Positions 36,696 to 48,434 of a stretch of 64,000 nucleotides of DNA are shown here, piece after piece. Position 1 is the first letter of the stretch, and each line of letters opens with the position of its first letter. The notes below the pieces were generated by a model. It was not told the origin of the DNA. It was given only the letters and a program-made list of their open reading frames with translations, and made no database searches. Origin of the DNA: Hydractinia symbiolongicarpus (Eukaryota > Cnidaria > Hydrozoa > Anthoathecata > Hydractiniidae); contig NC_079876.1 of NCBI RefSeq assembly GCF_029227915.1, forward strand, positions 32,967,828 to 33,031,827, in the 5' to 3' direction. A program made the translations under genes and the position numbers.

Positions 36696-36732
36696 TCCCG
36701 TAAATCCCGGGCTTGGCCCGGGATTTACGGGA
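36696..36732. repeat. Perfect 17-bp-stem hairpin
   Basis: The left arm TCCCGTAAATCCCGGGC, a loop TTG, and the exact reverse complement of the left arm lie within a type B monomer. In other monomers the segment after GCCCG reads TATAGTCGAATG; here it is replaced by an inverted copy of the sequence to the left, adding 8 bp. The right flank continues as GTTGAATGTATAC. Confidence 0.95.
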
Positions 36733-36809
36733 GTTGAATGTATACAAAGAAAGTACCCTGTGAGTAAACACATTTCCCGAACGATTTTTTAAATTATTTT
36801 TTCACCACT

Positions 36810-36918
36810 AAAACGCATGAGACTTGTAGTTTTCAAAAATATTTTCATATTTGATGGGACGCTGAATAAAAGAAGTTTAATCGCGGGCAAACGAAAATCC
36901 GCGATTTCCCTAAACACT
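36810..36918. repeat. Truncated monomer (109 bp) at a duplication junction
   Basis: This has the same internal deletion as the other short copies, but its start is CACCACTAAAACG instead of the type C TTACCACTAAACG. It is therefore a hybrid formed at the 2958 bp junction. Confidence 0.88.
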
Positions 36919-37817
36919 AAAACGCATGAGACTTGTAGTTTTCAGAAATGTTTTCATTTTTGATGAGACGCTTAATGAAAGTGGTTTACTCGCCGGCAAA
37001 CGAAAACCCGCGATTTCCCGTAAATCCCGGGCTTGGCCCGTATAGTCGAATGTATACAAAGAAAGTACCTTGTGAGTAAACTCATTTCCAAAACGATTTT
37101 TTAAACTATCTTTTCACCACTAAAACGCATGAGACTTGTAGTTTTCAAAAATGTTTTCATTTTTGATGAGACGCTGAATAAAAGAAGTTTAATCGCCGGC
37201 AAACGAAAACCCGTCATTTCCCGTAAACCCCGGACTCGACCGGTATAGTCAAAAGTATACAAAGAAAGTACCCAGGGAGTAAACTCATTTCCCGAACGAT
37301 TTTTTATATTATTTTTTTACCACTAAATGCATGAGACTTGAAGTTTTCAAAAATATTGTCATATTTGATGGGACGCTGAATAAAAGAAGTTTAATCGCGG
37401 GCAAACGAAAATCCGCGATTTCCCGTAAATCCCAGACTCGGCCCGTATAATCAAAAGTATACAAAGAAAGTACCCAGGGAGTAAACTCATTTCCCGAACG
37501 ATTTTTTAAAATATTTTTTAACCACTAAAACGCATGAGACTTGTAGTATTTAAAAATATTTTCATTTTTGATGAGACGCTTAATGAAAGAGGTTTAATCG
37601 CCGACAAACGAAATCCCGCGTTTTGCCGTAAATCCGGGGCTTGGCCCGTATAGTCGAATGTATACAAAGAAAGTACCCAGGGAGTAAACTCATTTCCCGA
37701 ACGAGTTTTTAAATTTTTTTTTCACCACTAAAACGCATGAGACTTGTAGTTTTCAAAAATGTTTTCATTTTTGATGAGACGCTTAATGAAAGAGGTTTAA
37801 TCGCCGGAAAACGAAAA

Positions 37818-37842
37818 CCCGGGATTTCCCGTAAATCCCGGG
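37818..37842. repeat. Perfect 10-bp-stem palindrome
   Basis: This is the counterpart of the one at 34860 in the second 2958 bp copy, with the same arms and loop. Confidence 0.93.
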
Positions 37843-39653
37843 CTTGGCCCGTATAGTCGAATGTATACAAAGAAAGTACCCTGTGAGTAAACTCGTTTCC
37901 AGAACGATTTTTTAAATTATTTTTTCACCACTAAAACGCATGAGACTTGTAGTTTTCAGAAATGTTTTCATTTTTGATGAGACGCTGAATAAAAGAAGTT
38001 TAATCGCCGGCAAACGAAAACCCGCCATTTCCAGTAAATCCCGGACTCGGCCCGTATAGTCAAAAGTATACAAAGAAAGTACCCAGGGTGTAAACTCATT
38101 TCCCGAACGATTTTTTAAATTATTTTTTCACAACTAAAGCCCATGAGACTTGTAGTTTTCAAAAATGTTTTCATTTTTGATGAGACGCTGAATAAAAGAA
38201 GTTTAATCGCGGGCAAACGAATACCTACGATTTTCAGTAAATCCCGGACTCGGCCCGTATAGTCAAAAGTATACAAAGAAAGTACCCAGGGAGTAAACTC
38301 ATTTCTCGAACGATTTTATAAATTATTTTTTCACCACTAAAACGCATGAGACTTGTAGTTTTTAAAAATGTTTTCATTTTTGATGAGACGCTGAATAAAA
38401 GAAGTTTAATCGCCGGCAAACGAAAACCCGCCATTTCCCGTAAACCCCGGACTCGGCCCGTATAGTCAAAAGTATACAAAGAAAGTACCCAGGGAGTAAA
38501 CTCATTTTCCGAACGATTTTTTAAATTATTTTTTCACCACTACAACGCATGAGACTTGTAGTTTTCAAAAATGTTTTCATTTTTGATGAGACGCTTAATG
38601 AAAGAGGTTTAATCGCCGGCAAACAAAATCCCGCGATTTCCCGTAAATCCCGGGCTTGGCCCGTATAGTCGAATGTATACAAAGAAAGTACCCAGGGAGT
38701 AAACTCATTTCCCGAACGATTTTTTAAATTATTTTTTCACCACTAAAACGCATGAGACTTGTAGTTTTCAGAAATGTTTTCATTTTTGATGAGACGCTGA
38801 ATAAAAGAAGTTTAATCGCCGGCAAACGAAAACCCGCCATTTCCAGTAAATCCCGGACTCGGCCCGTATAGTCAAAAGTATACAAAGAAAGTACCCAGGG
38901 TGTAAACGCATTTCCCGAACGATTTTTTAAATTATTTTTTCACAACTAAAGCCGATGAGACTTGTAGTTTTCAAAAATGTTTTCATTTTTGATGAGACGC
39001 TGAATAAAAGAAGTTTAATCGCGGGCAAACGAATACCTGCGATTTCCAGTAAATCCCGGACTCGGCCCGTATAGTCAAAAGTATACAAAGAAAGTACCCA
39101 GGGAGTAAACTCATTTCTCGAACGATTTTATAAATTATTTTTTCACCACTAAAACGCATGAGACTTGTAGTTTTTAAAAATGTTTTCATTTTTGATGAGA
39201 CGCTGAATAAAAGAAGTTTAATCGCCGGCAAACGAAAACCCGCCATTTCCCGTAAACCCCGGACTCGGCCCGTATAGTCAAAAGTATACAAAGAAAGTAC
39301 CCAGGGAGTAAACTCATTTTCCGAACGATTTTTTAAATTATTTTTTCACCACTACAACGCATGAGACTTGTAGTTTTCAAAACTGTTTTCATTTTTGATG
39401 AGACGCTTGATGAAAGAGGTTTAATCGCCGGCAAACGAACTCCCGCGATTTCCCGTAAATCCCGGGCTTGGCCCGTATAGTCGAATGTATACAAAGAAAG
39501 TACCCAGGAAGTAAACTCATTTCCCGAACGATTTTTTAAATTTTTTTTTCACCACTAAAACGCATGAGACTTGTAGTTTTCAAAAATGTTTTCATTTTTG
39601 ATGAGACGGTTAATGAAAGAAGTTTAATCGCCGGCAATCGAAAATCCGCGATT

Positions 39654-39690
39654 TCCCGTAAATCCCGGGCTTGGCCCGGGATTTACGGGA
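39654..39690. repeat. Perfect 17-bp-stem hairpin
   Basis: This is the counterpart of the hairpin at 36696, exactly 2958 bp downstream, with the same arms, TTG loop and GTTGAATG right flank. Confidence 0.95.
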
Positions 39691-39768
39691 GTTGAATGTA
39701 TACAAAGAAAGTACCCTGTGAGTAAACACATTTCCCGAACGATTTTTTAAATTATTTTTTCACCACTA

Positions 39769-40173
39769 AAACGCATGAGACTTGTAGTTTTCAGAAATGT
39801 TTTCATTTTTGATGAGACGCTTAATGAAAGTGGTTTAATCGCCAGCAAACGAAAACCCGCGATTTCCCGTAAATCCCGGGCTTGGCCCGTATAGTCGAAT
39901 GTATACAAAGAAAGTACCCTGTGAGTAAACTCATTTCCAAAACGATTTTTTATACTATCTTTTCACCACTAAAACGCATGAGACTTGTAGTTTTCAAAAA
40001 TGTTTTCATTTTTGATGAGACGCTGAATAAAAGAAGTTTAATCGCCGGCAAACGAAAACCCGTCATTTCCCGTAAACCCCGGACTCGACCGGTATAGTCA
40101 AAAGTATACAAAGAAAGTACCCAGGGAGTAAACTCATTTCCCGAACGATTTTTTATATTATTTTTTTACCACT
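39769..40173. repeat. Two monomers linking copies 2 and 3
   Basis: A TCAGAAATG / GCCAGCAAACG type B monomer and a CCCGTCATTTCCC / CGACCGGTATAG type A monomer. They restore the order found just left of copy 1 (33.45-33.85 kb), so the 3363 bp spacing of copy 2 to copy 3 is probably the ancestral unit. Confidence 0.75.
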
Positions 40174-40281
40174 AAACGCATGAGACTTGTAGTTTTCAAA
40201 AATATTTTCATATTTGATGGGACGCTGAATAAAAGAAGTTTAATCGCGGGCAAACGAAAATCCGCGATTTCCCTAAACACT
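40174..40281. repeat. Truncated monomer (108 bp)
   Basis: A type C start with the shared internal deletion and junction CCCTAAACACT. Confidence 0.9.
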
Positions 40282-41180
40282 AAAACGCATGAGACTTGTA
40301 GTTTTCAGAAATGTTTTCATTTTTGATGAGACGCTTAATGAAAGTGGTTTACTCGCCGGCAAACGAAAACCCGCGATTTCCCGTAAATCCCGGGCTTGGC
40401 CCGTATAGTCGAATGTATACAAAGAAAGTACCTTGTGAGTAAACTCATTTCCAAAACGATTTTTTAAACTATCTTTTCACCACTAAAACGCATGAGACTT
40501 GTAGTTTTCAAAAATGTTTTCATTTTTGATGAGACGCTGAATAAAAGAAGTTTAATCGCCGGCAAACGAAAACCCGTCATTTCCCGTAAACCCCGGACTC
40601 GACCGGTATAGTCAAAAGTATACAAAGAAAGTACCCAGGGAGTAAACTCATTTCCCGAACGATTTTTTATATTATTTTTTTACCACTAAATGCATGAGAC
40701 TTGAAGTTTTCAAAAATATTGTCATATTTGATGGGACGCTGAATAAAAGAAGTTTAATCGCGGGCAAACGAAAATCCGCGATTTCCCGTAAATCCCAGAC
40801 TCCGCCCGTATAATCAAAAGTATACAAAGAAAGTACCCAGGGAGTAAACTCATTTCCCAAACGATTTTTTAAAATATTTTTTAACCACTAAAACGCATGA
40901 GACTTGTAGTATTTAAAAATATTTTCATTTTTGATGAGACGCTTAATGAAAGAGGTTTAATCGCCGACAAACGAAATCCCGCGTTTTGCCGTAAATCCGG
41001 GGCTTGGCCCGTATAGTCGAATGTATACAAAGAAAGTACCCAGGGAGTAAACTCATTTCCCGAACGATTTTTTAAATTTTTTTTTCACCACTAAAACGCA
41101 TGAGACTTGTAGTTTTCAAAAATGTTTTCATTTTTGATGAGACGCTTAATGAAAGAGGTTTAATCGCCGGAAAACGAAAA

Positions 41181-41205
41181 CCCGGGATTTCCCGTAAATC
41201 CCGGG
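41181..41205. repeat. Perfect 10-bp-stem palindrome
   Basis: Same arms and loop as at 34860, in the third copy of the large unit. Confidence 0.93.
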
Positions 41206-42204
41206 CTTGGCCCGTATAGTCGAATGTATACAAAGAAAGTACCCTGTGAGTAAACTCGTTTCCAGAACGATTTTTTAAATTATTTTTTCACCACTAAAAC
41301 GCATGAGACTTGTAGTTTTCAGAAATGTTTTCATTTTTGATGAGACGCTGAATAAAAGAAGTTTAATCGCCGGCAAACGAAAACCCGCCATTTCCAGTAA
41401 ATCCCGGACTCGGCCCGTATAGTCAAAAGTATACAAAGAAAGTACCCAGGGTGTAAACTCATTTCCCGAACGATTTTTTAAATTATTTTTTCACAACTAA
41501 AGCCCATGAGACTTGTAGTTTTCAAAAATGTTTTCATTTTTGATGAGACGCTGAATAAAAGAAGTTTAATCGCGGGCAAACGAATACCTGCGATTTTCAG
41601 TAAATCCCGGACTCGGCCCGTATAGTCAAAAGTATACAAAGAAAGTACCCAGGGAGTAAACTCATTTCTCGAACGATTTTATAAATTATTTTTTCACCCC
41701 TAAAACGCATGAGACTTGTAGTTTTTAAAAATGATTTCATTTTTGATGAGACGCTGAATAAAAGAAGTTTAATCGCCGGCAAACGAAAACCCGCCATTTC
41801 CCGTAAACCCCGGACTCGGCCCGTATAGTCAAAAGTATACAAAGAAAGTACCCAGGGAGTAAACTCATTTTCCGAACGATTTTTTAAATTATTTTTTCAC
41901 CACTACAACGCATGAGACTTGTAGTTTTCAAAAATGTTTTCATTTTTGATGAGACGCTTAATGAAAGAGGTTTAATCGCCGGCAAACAAAATCCCGCGAT
42001 TTCCCGTAAATCCCGGGCTTGGCCCGTATAGTCAAATATATACAAAGAAAGTACCCAGGGAGTAAACTCATTTCCCGAACGATTTTTTAAATTTTTTTTT
42101 CACCACTAAAACGCATGAGACTTGTAGTTTTCAAAAATGTTTTCATTTTTGATGAGACGGTTAATGAAAGAAGTTTAATCGCCGGCAATCGAAAATCCGC
42201 GATT

Positions 42205-42241
42205 TCCCGTAAATCCCGGGCTTTGCCCGGGATTTACGGGA
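42205..42241. repeat. Perfect 17-bp-stem hairpin, TTT loop
   Basis: The arms match the hairpins at 36696 and 39654, but the loop is TTT and the right flank is GTCGAATG, as in ordinary type B monomers. The other two have GTTGAATG, so this copy keeps the flank closer to the ancestral state. Confidence 0.94.
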
Positions 42242-42724
42242 GTCGAATGTATACAAAGAAAGTACCCTGTGAGTAAACACATTTCCCGAACGATTTTTTA
42301 AATTATTTTTTCACCACTAAAGCGCATGAGACTTGTAGTTTTCAGAAATGTTTTCATTTTTGATGAGACGCTTAATGAAAGTGGTTTAATCGCCAGCAAA
42401 CGAAAACCCGCGATTTCGCGTAAATCCCGGGCTTGGCCCGTATAGTCGAATGTATACAAAGAAAGTACCCTGTGAGTAAACTCATTTCCAAAACGATTTT
42501 TTAAACTATCTTTTCACCACTAAAACGCATGAGACTTGTAGTTTTCAAGAATGTTTTCATTTTTGATGAGACGCTGAATAAAAGAAGTTTAATCGCCGGC
42601 AAACGAAAACCCGTCATTTCCCGTAAACCCCGGACTCGACCGGTATAGTCAAAAGTATACAAAGAAAGTACCCAGGGAGTAAACTCATTTCCCGAACGAT
42701 TTTTTATATTATTTTTTTACCACT

Positions 42725-42832
42725 AAACGCATGAGACTTGTAGTTTTCAAAAATATTTTCATATTTGATGGGACGCTGAATAAAAGAAGTTTAATCGCGG
42801 GCAAACGAAAATCCGCGATTTCCCTAAACACT
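42725..42832. repeat. Truncated monomer (108 bp)
   Basis: A type C start with the shared internal deletion. It opens the 1325 bp unit. Confidence 0.9.
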
Positions 42833-44049
42833 AAAACGCATGAGACTTGTAGTTTTCAGAAATGTTTTCATTTTTGATGAGACGCTTAATGAAAGTGGTT
42901 TACTGGCCGGCAAACGAAAACCCGCGATTTCCCGTAAATCCCGGGCTTGGCCCGTATAGTCGAATGTATACAAAGAAAGTACCTTGTGAGTAAACTCATT
43001 TCCAAAACGATTTTTTAAACTATCTTTTCACCACTAAAACGCATGAGACTTGTAGATTTCAAAAATGTTTTCATTTTTGATGAGACGCTGAATAAAAGAA
43101 GTTTAATCGCCGGCAAACGAAAACCCGTCATTTCCCGTAAACCCCGGACTCGACCGGTATAGTCAAAAGTATACAAAGAAAGTACCCAGGGAGTAAACTC
43201 ATTTCCCGAACGATTTTTTATATTATTTTTTTACCACTAAACGCATGAGACTTAAAGTTTTCATAAATATTTTCATATTTGATGTGACGCTGAATAAAAG
43301 AAGTTTAATCGCGGGCAAACGAAAATCCGCGATTTCCCGTAAATCCCGGACTCGGCCCGTATAATCAAAAGTATACAAAGAAAGTACCCAGGGAGTAAAC
43401 TCATTTCCCGAACGATTTTTTAAATTATTTTTTAACCACTAAAACGCATGAGACTTGTAGTATTTAAAAATATTTTCATTTTTGATGAGACGCTTAATGA
43501 AAGAGGTTTAATCGCCGGCAAACGAAATCCCGCGTTTTGCCGTAAATCCGGGGCTTGGCCCGTATAGTCGAATGTATACAAAGAAAGTACCCAGGGAGTA
43601 AACTCATTTCCCGAACGATTTTTTAAATTTTTTTTTCACCACTAAAACGCATGAGACTTGTAGTTTTCAAAAATGTTTTCATTTTTGATGAGACGCTTAA
43701 TGAAAGAGGTTTAATCGCCGGAAAACGAAAACCCGCGATTTCCCGTAAGTCCCGGGCTTGGCCCGTATAGTCGAATGTATACAAAGAAAGTACCCTGTGA
43801 GTAAACTCATTTCCCGAACGATTTTATAAATTATTTTTTCACCACTAAAACGCATGAGACTTGTAGTTTTCAAAAATGTTTTCATTTTTGATGAGACGCT
43901 GAATAAAAGAAGTTTAATCGCCGGCAAACGAAAACCTGCGATTTCCCGTAAATCCCGGACTCGGCCCGTATAGTCAAAAGTATACAAAGAAAGTACCCAG
44001 GGAGTAAACTCATTTCCCAAACGATTATTTAAATTATTATTTCACCACT
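42725..44049. repeat. 1325 bp unit, copy 1
   Basis: About seven monomers: a truncated copy, TTTACTGGCCGGC, GACTTGTAGATTTC, GACTTAAAGTTTTCATAAATA with GATGTGACG, TATTTAAAAATA, GCGTTTTGCCG, GCCGGAAAACG with CCGTAAGTCCC, and a TTTTATAAATTATTTTTTC-tailed type A. The same order follows at 45785 (offset 3060) and 47110 (offset 4385). Confidence 0.87.
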
Positions 44050-45784
44050 AAAGCCCATGAGACTTGCAGTTTTTAAAAATGTTTTCATATTTGATGAGAC
44101 GCTGAATAAAAGAAGTTTAATCGATCGCCGGCAAACGAAAACCCGCGATTTCCCGTAAATCCCGGACTCGGCCCGTATAGTCAAAAGTATACAAGGAAAG
44201 TACCCAGTGAGTAAACTCATTTCCCGAACGAATTTTTAAATTATTTTTTCACCACTAAAACGCATGAGACTTGTAGTTTTCAGAAATGTTTTCATTTTTG
44301 ATGAGACGCTGAATAAAGGAAGTTTAATCGCCGGCAAACGAAAACCCGCCATTTCCAGTAAATCCCGGACTCGGCCCGTATAGTCAAAAGTATACAAAGA
44401 AAATACCCAGGGTGTAAACTCATTTCCCGAACGATTTTTTAAATTATTTTTTCACCAATAAAGCCCATGAGACTTGTAGTTTTCAAAAATGTTTTCATTT
44501 TTGATGAGACGCTGAATAAAAGAAGTTTAATCGCGGGCAAACGAATACCTGCGATTTCCAGTAAATCCCGGACTCGGCCCGTATAGTCAAAAGTATACAA
44601 AGAAAGTACCCAGGGAGTAAACTCATTTCCGAACGATTTTTTAAATTATTTTTTCACCACTAAAACGCATGAGACTTGTAGTTTTCAAAAATGTTTTCAT
44701 TTTTGATGAGACGCTGAATAAAAGAAGTTTAATCGCGGGCAAACGAAAACCTGCGATTTCCCGTAAATCCCGGACTCGGCCCGTATAGTCAAAAGTATAC
44801 AAAGAAAGTACCCAGGGTGTAAACTCATTTCCCGAACGATTTTTTAAATTATTTTTTCACCACTAACGCCCATGAGACTTGTAGTTTTCAAAAATGTTTT
44901 CATTTTTGATGAGACGCTGAATAAAAGAAGTTTAATCGCGGGCAAACGAAAACCTGCGATTTCCCGTAAATCTCGGACTCGGCCCGTATAGTCAAAAGTA
45001 TACAAGGAAAGTACCCAGTGAGTAAACTCATTTCCCGAACGAATTTTTAAATTATTTTTTCACCACTAACGCCCATGAGACTTGTAGTTTTCAAAAATAT
45101 TTTCATATTTGATGGGACGCTGAATAAAAGAAGTTTAATCGCGGGCAAACGAAAATCCGCGATTTCCCTAAACACTAAAACGCATGAGACTTGTAGTTTT
45201 CAGAAATGTTTTCATTTTTGATGAGACGCTTAATGAAAGTGGTTTACTGGCCGGCAAACGAAAACCCGCGATTTCCCGTAAATCCCGGGCTTGGCCCGTA
45301 TAATCGAATGTATACAAAGAAAGTACCTTGTGAGTAAACTCATTTCCAAAACGATTTTTTAAACTATCTTTTCACCACTAAAACGCATGAGACTTGTAGT
45401 TTTCAAAAATGTTTTCATTTTTGATGAGACGCTGAATAAAAGAAGTTTAATCGCCGGCAAACGAAAACCCGTCATTTCCCGTAAACCCCGGACTCGACCG
45501 GTATAGTCAAAAGTATACAAAGAAAGTACCCAATGAGTAAACTCATTTCCCGAACGATTTTTTATATTATTTTTTTACCACTAAACGCATGAGACTTGAA
45601 GTTTTCAAAAATATTTTCATATTTGATGTGACGCTGAATAAAAGAAGTTTAATCGCGGGCAAACGAAAATCCGCGATTTCCCGTAAATCCCGGACTCGGC
45701 CCGTATAATCAAAAGTATACAAAGAAAGTACCCAGGGAGTAAACTCATTTCCCGAACGATTTTTTATATTATTTTTTTACCACT
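44050..45784. repeat. Second half of the 4385 bp unit, copy 1
   Basis: About nine monomers, including the ATCG-duplication variant at about 44117, TAAAGGAAGTTTAATC, CACCAATAAAGCCC, three CGCGGGCAAACG copies, CACTAACGCCC and a truncated monomer at 45068. The same order returns 4385 bp to the right and in part at about 50.76, 58.37 and 59.70 kb. Confidence 0.85.
45068..45176. repeat. Truncated monomer (109 bp), CTAACGCCC start
   Basis: This short copy carries the same deletion but begins with CACCACTAACGCCCATG, so its left part comes from a different neighbour. It is a hybrid formed by exchange between monomers. Confidence 0.88.
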
Positions 45785-45892
45785 AAACGCATGAGACTTG
45801 TAGTTTTCAAAAATATTTTCATATTTGATGGGACGCTGAATAAAAGAAGTTTAATCGCGGGCAAACGAAAATCCGCGATTTCCCTAAACACT
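45785..45892. repeat. Truncated monomer (108 bp)
   Basis: A type C start with the shared internal deletion. It opens the second 1325 bp unit. Confidence 0.9.
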
Positions 45893-47109
45893 AAAACGCA
45901 TGAGACTTGTAGTTTTCAGAAATGTTTTCATTTTTGATGAGACGCTTAATGAAAGTGGTTTACTGGCCGGCAAACGAAAACCCGCGATTTCCCGTAAATC
46001 CCGGGCTTGGCCCGTATAGTCGAATGTATACAAAGAAAGTACCTTGTGAGTAAACTCATTTCCAAAACGATTTTTTAAACTATCTTTTCACCACTAAAAC
46101 GCATGAGACTTGTAGATTTCAAAAATGTTTTCATTTTTGATGAGACGCTGAATAAAAGAAGTTTAATCGCCGGCAAACGAAAACCCGTCATTTCCCGTAA
46201 ATCCCGGACTCGACCGGTATAGTCAAAAGTATACAAAGAAAGTACCCAGGGAGTAAACTCATTTCCCGAACGATTTTTTATATTATTTTTTTACCACTAA
46301 ACGCATGAGACTTAAAGTTTTCATAAATATTTTCATATTTGATGTGACGCTGAATAAAAGAAGTTTAATCGCGGGCAAACGAAAATCCGCGATTTCCCGT
46401 AAATCCCGGACTCGGCCCGTATAATCAAAAGTATACAAAGAAAGTACCCAGGGAGTAAACTCATTTCCCGAACGATTTTTTAAATTATTTTTTAACCACT
46501 AAAACGCATGAGACTTGTAGTATTTAAAAATATTTTCATTTTTGATGAGACGCTTAATGAAAGAGGTTTAATCGCCGGCAAACGAAATCCCGCGTTTTGC
46601 CGTAAATCCGGGGCTTGGCCCGTATAGTCGAATGTATACAAAGAAAGTACCCAGGGAGTAAACTCATTTCCCGAACGATTTTTTAAATTTTTTTTTCACC
46701 ACTAAAACGCATGAGACTTGTAGTTTTCAAAAATGTTTTCATTTTTGATGAGACGCTTAATGAAAGAGGTTTAATCGCCGGAAAACGAAAACCCGCGATT
46801 TCCCGTAAGTCCCGGGCTTGGCCCGTATAGTCGAATGTATACAAAGAAAGTACCCTGTGAGTAAACTCATTTCCCGAACGATTTTATAAATTATTTTTTC
46901 ACCACTAAAACGCATGAGACTTGTAGTTTTCAAAAATGTTTTCATTTTTGATGAGACGCTGAATAAAAGAAGTTTAATCGCCGGCAAACGAAAACCTGCG
47001 ATTTCCCGTAAATCCCGGACTCGGCCCGTATAATCAAAAGTATACAAAGAAAGTACCCAGGGAGTAAACTCATTTCCCGAACGATTTTTTATATTATTTT
47101 TTTACCACT
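45785..47109. repeat. 1325 bp unit, copy 2 (tandem with copy 3)
   Basis: This matches the unit at 42725 with few changes, for example CCGTAAATCCCGGACTCGACC near 46198 where the other copies have CCGTAAACCCC, and CCCGTATAATC near 47030 where they have CCCGTATAGTC. It is followed directly by copy 3. Confidence 0.88.
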
Positions 47110-47217
47110 AAACGCATGAGACTTGTAGTTTTCAAAAATATTTTCATATTTGATGGGACGCTGAATAAAAGAAGTTTAATCGCGGGCAAACGAAAATCCG
47201 CGATTTCCCTAAACACT
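47110..47217. repeat. Truncated monomer (108 bp)
   Basis: A type C start with the shared internal deletion. It opens the third 1325 bp unit. Confidence 0.9.
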
Positions 47218-48434
47218 AAAACGCATGAGACTTGTAGTTTTCAGAAATGTTTTCATTTTTGATGAGACGCTTAATGAAAGTGGTTTACTGGCCGGCAAAC
47301 GAAAACCCGCGATTTCCCGTAAATCCCGGGCTTGGCCCGTATAGTCGAATGTATACAAAGAAAGTACCTTGTGAGTAAACTCATTTCCAAAACGATTTTT
47401 TAAACTATCTTTTCACCACTAAAACGCATGAGACTTGTAGATTTCAAAAATGTTTTCATTTTTGATGAGACGCTGAATAAAAGAAGTTTAATCGCCGGCA
47501 AACGAAAACCCGTCATTTCCCGTAAACCCCGGACTCGACCGGTATAGTCAAAAGTATACAAAGAAAGTACCCAGGGAGTAAACTCATTTCCCGAACGATT
47601 TTTTATATTATTTTTTTACCACTAAACGCATGAGACTTAAAGTTTTCATAAATATTTTCATATTTGATGTGACGCTGAATAAAAGAAGTTTAATCGCGGG
47701 CAAACGAAAATCCGCGATTTCCCGTAAATCCCGGACTCGGCCCGTATAATCAAAAGTATACAAAGAAAGTACCCAGGGAGTAAACTCATTTCCCGAACGA
47801 TTTTTTAAATTATTTTTTAACCACTAAAACGCATGAGACTTGTAGTATTTAAAAATATTTTCATTTTTGATGAGACGCTTAATGAAAGAGGTTTAATCGC
47901 CGGCAAACGAAATCCCGCGTTTTGCCGTAAATCCGGGGCTTGGCCCGTATAGTCGAATGTATACAAAGAAAGTACCCAGGGAGTAAACTCATTTCCCGAA
48001 CGATTTTTTAAATTTTTTTTTCACCACTAAAACGCATGAGACTTGTAGTTTTCAAAAATGTTTTCATTTTTGATGAGACGCTTAATGAAAGAGGTTTAAT
48101 CGCCGGAAAACGAAAACCCGCGATTTCCCGTAAGTCCCGGGCTTGGCCCGTATAGTCGAATGTATACAAAGAAAGTACCCTGTGAGTAAACTCATTTCCC
48201 GAACGATTTTATAAATTATTTTTTCACCACTAAAACGCATGAGACTTGTAGTTTTCAAAAATGTTTTCATTTTTGATGAGACGCTGAATAAAAGAAGTTT
48301 AATCGCCGGCAAACGAAAACCTGCGATTTCCCGTAAATCCCGGACTCGGCCCGTATAGTCAAAAGTATACAAAGAAAGTACCCAGGGAGTAAACTCATTT
48401 CCCAAACGATTATTTAAATTATTATTTCACCACT
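47110..48434. repeat. 1325 bp unit, copy 3
   Basis: This abuts copy 2 and is followed by the second half of the 4385 bp unit, as copy 1 is. The local structure is therefore unit-half, unit, unit-half, consistent with one unequal exchange inside an older 4385 bp duplication. Confidence 0.88.

Larger units (their letters stand above)
33853..36810. repeat. 2958 bp tandem duplication, copy 1
   Basis: About 15 monomers, one of them truncated, are followed directly by a second copy at 2958 bp. Rare landmarks all fall at that spacing: the truncated-monomer junction (33961 and 36919), AAATGCATGAGACTTGAAG, GAACGAGTTTTTAAA, the perfect 10 bp palindrome (34860 and 37818), CCTACGATTTTCAG, AAAGCCGATGAG and the long hairpin (36696 and 39654). 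I noticed no substitution between the copies beyond the boundary. That means either very recent unequal exchange or an assembly duplication. Confidence 0.9.
36811..39768. repeat. 2958 bp tandem duplication, copy 2
   Basis: This is the second copy, beginning about 80 bp after the first long hairpin and ending about 80 bp after the second. The left-edge monomer is a hybrid: its tail is the TTTTTTAAATTATTTTTTCACC of a type A or B copy, but its body has ATATTTGATGGGACG of type C. This marks the recombination junction. Confidence 0.9.
40174..42724. repeat. Third, shorter copy of the 2958 bp unit (2551 bp)
   Basis: The same order of landmarks returns: a truncated monomer, AAATGCATGAGACTTGAAG, the palindrome (41181), CACAACTAAAGCCC, and the long hairpin (42205). 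About 407 bp, two monomers, are missing relative to the other copies. It also carries several substitutions the others lack, such as CTCCGCCCG near 40800, CACCCCTAAAACG near 41696, AAAATGATTTC near 41731 and GTCAAATATATAC near 42032. It is clearly more diverged than copies 1 and 2 are from each other. Confidence 0.85.

Noticed and set aside
36696-36732. Rho-independent terminator or microRNA-like hairpin
   Set aside because: There is a perfect GC-rich stem, but no gene upstream and no transcript evidence. The stem is explained by an inverted copy of the adjacent repeat sequence, and the 3-base loop and lack of a directly following T run do not fit either call.
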